Positions 1-6,455 of a stretch of 15,469 nucleotides of DNA are shown one piece after another (position 1 is the first letter of the stretch; each line of letters begins with the position of its first letter). Below the pieces are notes generated by a model. The model worked only from the letters and a program-made list of their open reading frames with translations. It was not told the origin of the DNA and ran no database searches. This DNA comes from Oscillospiraceae bacterium (lineage in GTDB: Bacteria > Bacillota > Clostridia > Oscillospirales > Acutalibacteraceae). Location: assembly GCA_015066165.1 (NCBI GenBank), contig SVOX01000020.1, positions 1-15,469 of the forward strand, in the 5' to 3' direction. A program made the translations under genes and the position numbers.

Positions 1-660
1 TTTTCCAACAGTATAATCGGTATCCTTTTCCAAAAGGTCAATTATACGTGCATATTCTTGTGTGTAACGGTATGTGCCTCGGTTGAAATAGTGGCGAAGT
101 GCCGTTTGTTTTATTTCGTTGACACCGTCTTTTAAAATATATTCAATGGGGTTTTCGTGGTTGAATATATAAGGCGCACCGCCTTTTTCTTCCACGCCGT
201 GTAAAGCGGTGTTATGGTCGGGGTGGCTGCCTAAAATCAAAATTTTGCCATTTATCTTTGGCAGTTTTGCAATGGGTGAGTTTTCACCAACGGGGGTAAT
301 ATCTTTTTCGTGGTCACTTATTAAATATTCGGCATTTTTACCCCAAACACAGCAAGAGTGTGTTGCGTGAATACTGCGAACAACACCTGCTACGTTTGTT
401 CTAAAGTATTCGGGTAAAAAGCCCACGCAAGAAGGTGTTTTTGCTTTGTCGAAAACAGGGTTTTCGTAATTTACTGTGTCATAGGAAAAAGCGGGCATAA
501 TAAGTGTTCCGTCTTTGCCTAAAATTTCAAATATACTGTTATAAAAATTTTCGGGTGAGATTTTTACCCCAAGTGACTTATAAGAGCAGTGTATCATAAC
601 ACTGTCGCCCGATTTAACCCCTAATTTTATAAGGTCAGATTTAAACTGTTCTAAAATCAT
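1..660 (-). CDS. AAC(3)-family N-acetyltransferase, partial (3' end outside window)
   Basis: An open frame of 220 codons runs from an ATG at 660 to the left edge without a stop, so the C-terminus is missing. The protein resembles the Antibiotic_NAT/AAC(3) family, which transfers acetyl from acetyl-CoA to an amino group, classically N3 of 2-deoxystreptamine aminoglycosides. Visible signatures are GDSVMIHCSYKSLG near residues 18-31, GTLIMPAFSYD near 51-61, the family block RSIHATHS at 95-102 with His98 and Ser102, and NTALHGVEE near 150-158. A strong ribosome binding site (AGGTGG) lies just upstream, in the 9-nt gap after the preceding oxidoreductase gene. It is the last visible gene of the five-gene operon. 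Many chromosomal members of this family have no proven aminoglycoside activity. From its context I infer that an amino sugar or other metabolite is as likely a substrate as a drug. The family call is firm; the substrate is unknown. Confidence 0.85.
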   Translation of the reverse strand, partial: MILEQFKSDLIKLGVKSGDSVMIHCSYKSLGVKISPENFYNSIFEILGKDGTLIMPAFSYDTVNYENPVFDKAKTPSCVGFLPEYFRTNVAGVVRSIHATHSCCVWGKNAEYLISDHEKDITPVGENSPIAKLPKINGKILILGSHPDHNTALHGVEEKGGAPYIFNHENPIEYILKDGVNEIKQTALRHYFNRGTYRYTQEYARIIDLLEKDTDYTVGK

Positions 661-669
661 TTTGCCACC

Positions 670-1686
670 TTATTTAATTTTGCAGTCGTTATTTTTGTAG
701 ATGTCGCAAATTATTTTTTGAATTTTAAGGGCCTCTTTACCCGAAATTTCAAGTTCTTCAAGCCCCAAAAGTGAACGGTAGAATTGGTCAATTTGAATAT
801 TGTGCTTAAAGCCCCAATAATCTTTACCGCCCGAATAATTTGCACAGTCATCGGTATTATTATAAACGGTTTCACTTGTGCCGTCAACATAATCGATAAC
901 CGCCTTATCGTAAGAGAAAATCGCATTTCCGTTTTCACACAAAAGGCGAATTTCAATCGGTTCATCTACAAAATAGTTGTTCATTGCAAAAAATGAAAGT
1001 AACGCACCGTTTTCATATTTAATAAGACCTTCGGCAGAGTCTTCAACAATCATACATTCGTGATTGCGGTTGTGAAGACTTGACTGAATTTCCACAGGGA
1101 TTGAGTCTATCATCCAGTTTGCAAGGTCAATGGAATGAATTGCTTGGTCAATTATTACACCGCCGCCTTCTTTTTCCCAAGTGCCTTTCCAGTCGGAATC
1201 GTCGTAGAAATTATCGGGACGGTACCAAGTAAGAGTAGTTCTGCCGCACTTTACTTTGCCAAGACGTCCGTCTAAAATTCTCTTCTTTACAAGTTGCGAA
1301 GGGGTGTTATAACGGCACTGGAAAATAACACCGTATTTTACACCGCATTCTTCGGCAATCCTTACCGCTTCAACCGCATCTTCGTACTTTATGCTCATTG
1401 GCTTTTCGGAAAGAACGTTTACGCCCTTTTTAAAAGCATCAATGGCAACAGATGTGTGAATATAGTGAGGAAGACAAAGATGAACTGCGTCGAGTTCCTC
1501 TGTTTCTAACATTTTGTTATAATCGGTGTAATATGGAACACCGTATTTTTGTGAGGCGGTTTTAGCAAGGTTTTCCTTTATGTCGCAAACTGCAACAAGT
1601 TCTGAAAATTCGCTTTGACGGATAGAATCAAGGTGCATAACCGAAATTCTACCGCAACCTATTACGCCTATTTTTAATTTTTTCAT
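670..1686 (-). CDS. Gfo/Idh/MocA family NAD(P)-dependent oxidoreductase
   Basis: The 338-aa product is a full-length Gfo/Idh/MocA oxidoreductase, a cytosolic family that oxidises or reduces sugars, cyclitols and their derivatives with NAD(P). The N-terminal Rossmann domain opens with GVIGCGRIS (residues 7-15). The family EKP motif is at 94-96, with Lys95 the usual catalytic lysine. The C-terminal domain carries GGGVIIDQAIHSIDL, giving Asp180, His184 and Asp187 in the expected catalytic pattern. An in-frame GTG three codons upstream could add MFF, but the AGGTG at 1693-1697 is spaced correctly for the ATG at 1686, and the domain begins there. It lies 14 nt after the TIM-barrel isomerase gene and 9 nt before the acetyltransferase gene. 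The substrate is not deducible. Inositol dehydrogenase-like or 3-keto-glycoside-forming activity are both possible. Confidence 0.93.
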   Translation of the reverse strand: MKKLKIGVIGCGRISVMHLDSIRQSEFSELVAVCDIKENLAKTASQKYGVPYYTDYNKMLETEELDAVHLCLPHYIHTSVAIDAFKKGVNVLSEKPMSIKYEDAVEAVRIAEECGVKYGVIFQCRYNTPSQLVKKRILDGRLGKVKCGRTTLTWYRPDNFYDDSDWKGTWEKEGGGVIIDQAIHSIDLANWMIDSIPVEIQSSLHNRNHECMIVEDSAEGLIKYENGALLSFFAMNNYFVDEPIEIRLLCENGNAIFSYDKAVIDYVDGTSETVYNNTDDCANYSGGKDYWGFKHNIQIDQFYRSLLGLEELEISGKEALKIQKIICDIYKNNDCKIK

Positions 1687-1700
1687 AAAGAACACCTGAT

Positions 1701-2543
1701 TTATAAAAGAGATTTAACGGTATTATACGCCAATTCAATATCAGCGGCGGGATTTTCACCTGTTTCACGTTCAACTGTTAAATAACCGTTGAAGCCAACC
1801 TTTTTAAGCGCTTCTATATATTTTGGAAAATCTACGTCACCTTCACCCAAAGGTGTTTCAAGGAAATAGTCGGCAACGTTGAGCGCTTCAATACCGCCTT
1901 CAGCAAAATGGTCATAGATGATTTTAGGGTCGGTACGTTTTAACATAACACCGTCTTTAACGTGGGTGTGAACAATGTGTTTGCCTAATAATTCAACCGC
2001 TTCAACAGGGTCTTGGCCTGTAACCATAACAAAGTTGGCAGGGTCAAGGTTTACACCTACACCGCCTTTGGTATCTTTTATAAACTGTAAAAGAGTAGGG
2101 GCAGTCTCAGGACCGGTTTCAATTGCAAGAGTAATACCCTTTTCTTTGGCGTAAAGTCCGCACTCGGTTAAAGCGTCAAGCATTACTTTGTAACGTGGGT
2201 TGGCTTTGTCTTCGGGGATTACGCCAATATGAGTTGTGATAACGGTTGTGCCAAATTCTTGTGCTAAATCAATAATTCGCTTGGTTTTTTCAACACGCTC
2301 GGCGTTATCTTCTTGGTTTTCAAAACCGTGTCCACCCATATCACCGCAAAGTGCGCTGATTTCAAGCCCCGCACTTTCGAGTTGGGCTTTAAAATCGGCT
2401 TTTTGGGTTTCGGTTAAAGTTTCGGGAGAAAATTCACCCGTTGTGGCATAAACCTGAATTCCTTGAAATCCAAGTTCTTTTGCCTTTTTTATACTGTCGG
2501 AAAGCGGTAATTTAAAACAGTCGGTAATTACACCAATTTTCAT
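1701..2543 (-). CDS. Sugar phosphate isomerase/epimerase-like TIM-barrel protein
   Basis: The 280-aa protein belongs to the xylose isomerase-like TIM-barrel (AP endonuclease 2) superfamily, which includes IolE-like dehydratases, IolI-like isomerases, sugar 3-epimerases and some 3-keto-glycoside lyases. The sequence shows the classic metal-site pattern: Glu142 in IETGP, Asp167 in NLDPAN, His192/His194 in HTHVKD, and Glu258 in VERE. The loop around GEGDVDFP (residues 233-240) is also typical. Length is normal for the family. The ATG at 2543 follows GAGGTG with 5-nt spacing, and the upstream gene ends only 2 nt away, suggesting translational coupling. Lying between Gfo/Idh/MocA genes, it probably acts on the keto-sugar or keto-cyclitol they make. 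This is inference: neighbours of this kind occur in inositol and in oxidative glycoside-cleavage pathways. No frameshift or missing ligand is seen. Confidence 0.9.
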   Translation of the reverse strand: MKIGVITDCFKLPLSDSIKKAKELGFQGIQVYATTGEFSPETLTETQKADFKAQLESAGLEISALCGDMGGHGFENQEDNAERVEKTKRIIDLAQEFGTTVITTHIGVIPEDKANPRYKVMLDALTECGLYAKEKGITLAIETGPETAPTLLQFIKDTKGGVGVNLDPANFVMVTGQDPVEAVELLGKHIVHTHVKDGVMLKRTDPKIIYDHFAEGGIEALNVADYFLETPLGEGDVDFPKYIEALKKVGFNGYLTVERETGENPAADIELAYNTVKSLL

Positions 2544-2545
2544 AA

Positions 2546-3388
2546 TTACACCTCAAGCCATTCGCCGTCGTGATTTGCGGCTTCTATAAGACCAGCACGA
2601 AGTCGCATAACTTCGATAGTTTCGTTATTGTCGAACGGAGTTTTGCCGTCTTCAAAGAATTTTAGCATATCTGAAATAAGATTTAAGAAGAAACTGCTTG
2701 TAATATCTTTGTGCAAAAGTTCGCCTTTTGAGTTTTCGGCAGTAATGCTGTAGCCAAGTCCTTGAGAGAATACAATACCAATTTCGTTGCCTTCATCTGT
2801 TAAAGCACGGCAGAAGTATTGTTTACCCATTTTTTCGGTCTTAACTTTTACGATACGCTTTTTAAGAAGCGCTACTGCCATTTCTGCGTTGTGGATAAGA
2901 TATTCTTCAAAAAGACGGCCGCCGCCTGTGATGACAAGGTTTTTAACGTCGGTAAATTCTTTAAGTTCTTCGGCGTAACGTAAAGCCGAAGTTGTGAAGA
3001 AAGGTGTGTTGTATTTTTTTGCAATATCAAAAATCTTTTGCGCTTCTTTAAGATTTGGTGCAAAAGTTTTGTCAATGTAGGTGCGTTTGCCGTAAGATAA
3101 CACTACTTCGGCATAAGGCAAGTGCTTTTCGGGGGTAGAGGGGGCTAACAATACAATAACGTCACTCTTTTCACAAAGTTCTTCCAAAGTGTCAAGTTGT
3201 TTAATGCCCATTTTTTCTGCCCATTCACTTGAAGAAACGTTGTCAACGGGAGAAATATCTTGCTCTGCCCAGAAGTAAGCCACTTCATAGTCAAGGCCTA
3301 ATTTTTCGTTGGCTTCTTTAAACCAAGCGGGATAGTTGTTTGCGTGCCATTCGCTAATGTAAAAATCTACAAAACCAATTTTTTTCAT
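2546..3388 (-). CDS. Short, divergent Gfo/Idh/MocA-like oxidoreductase
   Basis: The 280-aa protein has a Gfo/Idh-like layout but is shorter than its 338- and 354-aa neighbours. Residues 1-105 look like a Rossmann-type domain, but the usual glycine-rich GxGxxG/A loop is replaced by GFVDFYISEWHANNYP. The position normally held by EKP reads DKT (106-108, in YIDKTFAP), which keeps a lysine (Lys107). The region that follows, including NAEMAVALL near 167-175, loosely fits the second domain, and His166 could stand in for the family histidine. The gene starts at an ATG overlapping the previous stop by one base (TAATG), with AGAGGT upstream. It may be a cofactor-poor or structural partner of the full-length oxidoreductases, or an enzyme of altered chemistry. 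The family assignment rests on pattern and context; the function is unknown. Confidence 0.75.
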   Translation of the reverse strand: MKKIGFVDFYISEWHANNYPAWFKEANEKLGLDYEVAYFWAEQDISPVDNVSSSEWAEKMGIKQLDTLEELCEKSDVIVLLAPSTPEKHLPYAEVVLSYGKRTYIDKTFAPNLKEAQKIFDIAKKYNTPFFTTSALRYAEELKEFTDVKNLVITGGGRLFEEYLIHNAEMAVALLKKRIVKVKTEKMGKQYFCRALTDEGNEIGIVFSQGLGYSITAENSKGELLHKDITSSFFLNLISDMLKFFEDGKTPFDNNETIEVMRLRAGLIEAANHDGEWLEV

Positions 3389-4452
3389 TAGAAACTAACC
3401 TCTGCTTTCTTTTCAGATGATTCATACAAAGCGTCTAAAAGTTTTGCGCTTTCGAGAATGTTGTCAATATAAGCACGGTTTTTAACACCTGTTTTAATTG
3501 ACTCAACAAAAGCAACACTTTCGTCTTTATAGAATTTGCCAAGTTCATATTCGGGTTCAATTGTTTCAAGGGTTTCACCGTCATAAAGAGTGAATTTTCC
3601 AAGGTAGTTAAGACGGGCACCGCATTTGTCACCCATAATGTCAATAAACATTTCTTCGCAGTTGATGTTTTGTGCCCAAGCGCCGTTGAAAGAAATACTT
3701 GCTTTATCGGTGCGAACAAAACCGCTTACAAAGTCGTCAACGTCGTTGGTACCGCTTTCACGGTTAGAAGTATCTTCTGCCCACATATATGTATATTTAT
3801 ACTTCATCATATCTTTTGCCATTTCGGAATAGGTGTTGCAAGATGCGGTTTTAATTTTTGCGCCGCCAAGAATGTAAAGAATAAGGTCAAAGAAGTGGAT
3901 ACCCCAGTCAATAAGTACACCGCCGCCCGATGCTGATTTTGTGGTGAAGTCACCGCCAAGACCTGGGATATTACGGAATTTACGGAATGCGCAGTAAACG
4001 TGGTAAATGTTACCGAATTTACCTTCACGGTTCATTTTTTCAAGCATTTCAACTGAAGTTTGGAAACGGTTGCAAACACCAATGCAAAGCATTTTGTTTT
4101 GCTTTTCGGCTTCGGCTGCCATTTCACAAGAAAGTTTGTAATTAACTGTGATGGGCTTTTCGCAGAAAACGTGTTTTCCGCTCTTTAAAGCATCCATTGT
4201 AATTGTGTAGTGAGCAAAGTTGGGGGTTAAAATGTAAACTGCTTCAACTTCGGGGTCGGCTAAAGCGATTTTGTAATCGACAATAGCAGTTTCAACAAAG
4301 TCATACTGCTTTACAAATTCTTCGGCTTTTTCTACCAAAAGGTCACAAGCGTATTTAACTCGAATGTTGCCCATTTCTTCAAATGAAGGGAAGTGAGCGT
4401 TTTTTGCAATTCTACCGCAACCAATTACGGCAATAACTGTTTTTTCTGACAT
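3388..4452 (-). CDS. Gfo/Idh/MocA family NAD(P)-dependent oxidoreductase (first gene of operon)
   Basis: The 354-aa product is a canonical Gfo/Idh/MocA oxidoreductase. It has the dinucleotide-binding IAVIGCGRIAKNAH (7-20), the EKP motif at 98-100 with Lys99, and the second-domain signature GGGVLIDWGIHFFDL with Asp182, His186 and Asp189. It should oxidise a hydroxyl of a sugar, cyclitol or glycoside using NAD(P), in the cytosol. The frame is open for 24 more codons upstream, but that stretch overlaps the likely promoter -10 at 4502-4507. The ATG at 4452 follows AGAGG (4463-4467) with 10-nt spacing, so I start there. It is the first gene of the minus-strand operon and is divergent from an AraC-type regulator gene. 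It differs in length and sequence from the other Gfo/Idh protein encoded at 670-1686, so the two probably act on different intermediates or opposite steps (inference). Confidence 0.93.
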   Translation of the reverse strand: MSEKTVIAVIGCGRIAKNAHFPSFEEMGNIRVKYACDLLVEKAEEFVKQYDFVETAIVDYKIALADPEVEAVYILTPNFAHYTITMDALKSGKHVFCEKPITVNYKLSCEMAAEAEKQNKMLCIGVCNRFQTSVEMLEKMNREGKFGNIYHVYCAFRKFRNIPGLGGDFTTKSASGGGVLIDWGIHFFDLILYILGGAKIKTASCNTYSEMAKDMMKYKYTYMWAEDTSNRESGTNDVDDFVSGFVRTDKASISFNGAWAQNINCEEMFIDIMGDKCGARLNYLGKFTLYDGETLETIEPEYELGKFYKDESVAFVESIKTGVKNRAYIDNILESAKLLDALYESSEKKAEVSF

Positions 4453-4501
4453 AACATTAAAACCTCTTTTCATTTTTAAATACAGTTTTGTATTTGATTT
4501 T

Positions 4502-4530
4502 ATTATATAACATAACCACACCATATAAAA
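4502..4530 (-). promoter_or_regulatory. Probable activator-dependent promoter of the oxidoreductase operon
   Basis: Read on the minus strand, a perfect TATAAT lies at 4507-4502, about 50 nt before the first gene's ATG. At 17-nt spacing the -35 position (4530-4525) reads TTTTAT, a poor match to TTGACA. A good -10 with a weak -35 fits a promoter that needs an activator, such as the divergently encoded AraC-type protein. The transcript would have a leader of roughly 40 nt. Promoter identity is inferred from sequence only. Confidence 0.5.
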
Positions 4531-4541
4531 TGTTCTTATTT

Positions 4542-4573
4542 TATCAAAAAGATATCATTTTTCAATATTATCA
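4542..4573. promoter_or_regulatory. Three TATCA direct repeats, candidate regulator binding region
   Basis: TATCA occurs at 4542-4546, 4553-4557 and 4569-4573 on the plus strand (TGATA on the minus strand), with starts 11 and 16 bp apart. They lie just upstream of the weak -35 of the divergent operon promoter, where an AraC-family activator would bind. The first two are about one helical turn apart. In AT-rich DNA such short repeats can arise by chance, so this is a weak candidate. Confidence 0.25.
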
Positions 4574-4612
4574 CCCGAATTTGCCATTTTTTTAAAAAAA
4601 TAAATGTTTTTA

Positions 4613-4641
4613 TTGACACTTTACTGTTTTGGGTTTAAAAT
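4613..4641 (+). promoter_or_regulatory. Sigma-A type promoter of the first AraC-family gene
   Basis: A perfect -35 TTGACA at 4613-4618 is followed, after exactly 17 nt, by the -10 TAAAAT at 4636-4641. Transcription would start near 4648, giving a very short leader before the ribosome binding site at 4651-4657 and the ATG at 4664. The promoter lies inside the longer in-frame reading frame that opens at 4604, which excludes that upstream start. Confidence 0.8.
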
Positions 4642-4663
4642 ATTTTGTAAAGAGGTGAACAAA

Positions 4664-5542
4664 ATGGCAAGGGTTGAAAGCGTATATCATCTTAATAAAT
4701 CATATTTCCACAAACCGCTTCTTTTTGGCGGTGTTTCTCTTTTTCAAATAGGCAGACTTTACTGTAAACCAAAAGCGGTGGTTCCGCTTCACATTCACGG
4801 TGACTATTTTGAACTTACAATTATAACCGACGGTAAGGGTGTTATTACTACCAACGGTGTGCCGGTTGAAGTGGAAAAGGGTGATATTTATTTGTCACTT
4901 CCCTGTGAATCTCACGAAATTAAATCTGATAGTTCTTCACCGCTTAAATATGATTTTTTTGCCTTTTTGTGTGCCGACAGTGAAAAACGTGAAGAATTTG
5001 ACCGCATTACCGAAAATTACTATGCGGCAAACAGCCGTGTTTTTCACAGTGAGCGTATAAGAAATTTAATAAGCGGCGCTATTGCTGAAATTGATGCAAA
5101 CAAGCAATACTCGGATGAACTGCTTGACTGTATTTTTAAAGAAGCAGTTATACATATAATAAGAAGTTTTACTAAAATCAAGCCAGAAAAATACAGTCAA
5201 AATGTTACTGCGGCAGAAGTGCTTTGTTATAAACTTATGAATTATATCGACACCCACATTTATTCGCTTAAAACTTTAAAGGAATTAGAAGAATTTACCG
5301 ATTACAGTTATGGATATTTGTCTTCGCTTTTTAAAAAAACCACAGGCAACAGTCTTAATGGCTATTACAGGGAAAAACGGCTTGAAGCCGCAAGAATACT
5401 TATAACCGAAAACCGTTTAAAATCAACCGAAATTTCGGAAATGCTGGGTTATTCAAGCGTTTATGCTTTCTCAAAAGCATTTACAAGCAGGTTTTCTGTG
5501 TCACCCCGTGAATACCGCAAAAACTGCATGAAAAATCTTTAA
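4664..5542 (+). CDS. AraC/XylS-family transcriptional regulator with N-terminal cupin domain
   Basis: The 292-aa product has an N-terminal AraC-type cupin sensor domain and a C-terminal double helix-turn-helix. The sensor includes PLHIHGDYFELTIITDGKG near residues 41-59 and GDIYLSLPCESHEI near 73-86. The first HTH is near 203-226 (LKELEEFTDYSYGYLSSLFKK). The second is near 253-276 and leads into the family signature GYSSVYAFSKAFTSRF and SPREYR. The ATG at 4664 was chosen over the upstream in-frame ATG at 4604 because AGAGGTG lies at 4651-4657 and the gene's own promoter overlaps the extra 20 codons. Genes of this type usually activate adjacent catabolic operons after binding a sugar-like ligand. 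Its divergence from the oxidoreductase operon suggests it controls that operon; this is inference. Confidence 0.93.
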   Translation: MARVESVYHLNKSYFHKPLLFGGVSLFQIGRLYCKPKAVVPLHIHGDYFELTIITDGKGVITTNGVPVEVEKGDIYLSLPCESHEIKSDSSSPLKYDFFAFLCADSEKREEFDRITENYYAANSRVFHSERIRNLISGAIAEIDANKQYSDELLDCIFKEAVIHIIRSFTKIKPEKYSQNVTAAEVLCYKLMNYIDTHIYSLKTLKELEEFTDYSYGYLSSLFKKTTGNSLNGYYREKRLEAARILITENRLKSTEISEMLGYSSVYAFSKAFTSRFSVSPREYRKNCMKNL

Positions 5543-5565
5543 TTTTAAATTAGTGGAGAAAACGT

Positions 5566-6384
5566 ATGTTTAAATATTGTAAAGTTGAAAAAATACCTAT
5601 CATAACCACACTTTATTCAGGGTTTAGCACAACGCATAAAGTGGGTTATCAATACAAGGGTGAAAGTCACGATTTTTGGGAAATGGTATTTGTTTTAAAG
5701 GGGAAATTACAAGCAACCGCAGGTGAGAAAGTTTTTGTGCTCCAAAGTGGCGAGGCAATAGTCCACAGCCCAATGCAATTTCACGCTTTAAGTTGTTCGC
5801 AAGGCGTGGATGCTACAATTTTGGTCTTTTCTTTTGCGGGAAAAAACATTCCGCCTTTGCAAGATAAGATTTATAAAATTTCAAATATGAGCGAACTATG
5901 GGATTTGTATCTACATTCTCAAAGAGCATTTTATTTTGATGATATATTTTTTAACGGGTATAAAGGCGATAAAAGTGAGGGTAATAAGTTTGTAAAAGCA
6001 TTGGAAACATTTGTAATGGGCTTGGCAGATAATTTGGCAGACACAAAGCAAGTTACAACCCAAGCGGCAAAAAATTACAATATGGTGATAAATGTTCTTA
6101 ACCAAAATATTGACAAGCGTCTTTCGGTACCGCAAATAGCAAAACTTTGTAATATGAGTTCTATCGGTCTTCAAAAAACCTTTTCACACTTTGCAAATAT
6201 TGGAGTTATGGAATATTTTAACCGTCTTAAAGTGTCAAAAGCAAAGCAAATGTTATCTCAAGGCAAATCTGTCAAAGAAACGGCTGTAATGTTGGGATTT
6301 TACGACCCGAATTATTTTAGCACCGTTTTTAAAAGGGTTACGGGTAAAACGCCAAAAAGCTTTAAAATATACGAAAATCAATAA
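5566..6384 (+). CDS. Second AraC-family transcriptional regulator
   Basis: The 272-aa protein has the same layout as its upstream neighbour but is only distantly similar. The N-terminal cupin-like sensor is near residues 24-90, with SHDFWEMVFVLKGKLQA and GEAIVHSPMQFHAL. A linker of about 80 residues leads to a C-terminal AraC DNA-binding domain from about 172. The first HTH includes LSVPQIAKLCNMSSIGLQKT (186-205). The second ends in GFYDPNYFSTVFKRVTGKTP (244-263), a strong family signature. AGTGGAG at 5552-5558 is well placed for the ATG. It lies 23 nt after the first regulator gene with no terminator between, so the two are probably co-transcribed. Its target could be the divergent operon, the downstream phosphoglucomutase gene, or a distant locus. 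Confidence 0.92.
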   Translation: MFKYCKVEKIPIITTLYSGFSTTHKVGYQYKGESHDFWEMVFVLKGKLQATAGEKVFVLQSGEAIVHSPMQFHALSCSQGVDATILVFSFAGKNIPPLQDKIYKISNMSELWDLYLHSQRAFYFDDIFFNGYKGDKSEGNKFVKALETFVMGLADNLADTKQVTTQAAKNYNMVINVLNQNIDKRLSVPQIAKLCNMSSIGLQKTFSHFANIGVMEYFNRLKVSKAKQMLSQGKSVKETAVMLGFYDPNYFSTVFKRVTGKTPKSFKIYENQ

Positions 6385-6394
6385 TAAAAACGTC

Positions 6395-6423
6395 TTGTAT
6401 TGAATAATAAAATATGGTAAAAT
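6395..6423 (+). promoter_or_regulatory. Promoter of the phosphoglucomutase gene, extended -10 type
   Basis: TTGTAT at 6395-6400 is separated by 17 nt from TAAAAT at 6418-6423. TGG directly precedes the -10 (6415-6417), forming an extended -10 TGn element. The ribosome binding site AGAGGT and the ATG at 6456 follow. The 71-nt gap after the regulator gene holds no clear hairpin, so read-through from the regulators may add to expression. Confidence 0.65.
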
Positions 6424-6455
6424 GTTGTATATAAAATATGTAAAGAGGTAGCATA

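Noticed and set aside
1141..1180. GC-rich CCGCCGCC run, also near 3910 and 14890
   Set aside because: Each encodes a glycine-rich family motif (GGG) on the minus strand, so it is coding signal and not a repeat element.
4453..4524. Upstream in-frame start adding 24 residues to the first oxidoreductase
   Set aside because: The added stretch covers the likely promoter, is not part of the Gfo/Idh domain, and the ATG at 4452 has a well-placed AGAGG.
4604..4663. Upstream start adding 20 residues to the first AraC-type regulator
   Set aside because: A consensus promoter lies inside this stretch, so it would not be present in the mRNA, and AGAGGTG directs the start at 4664.
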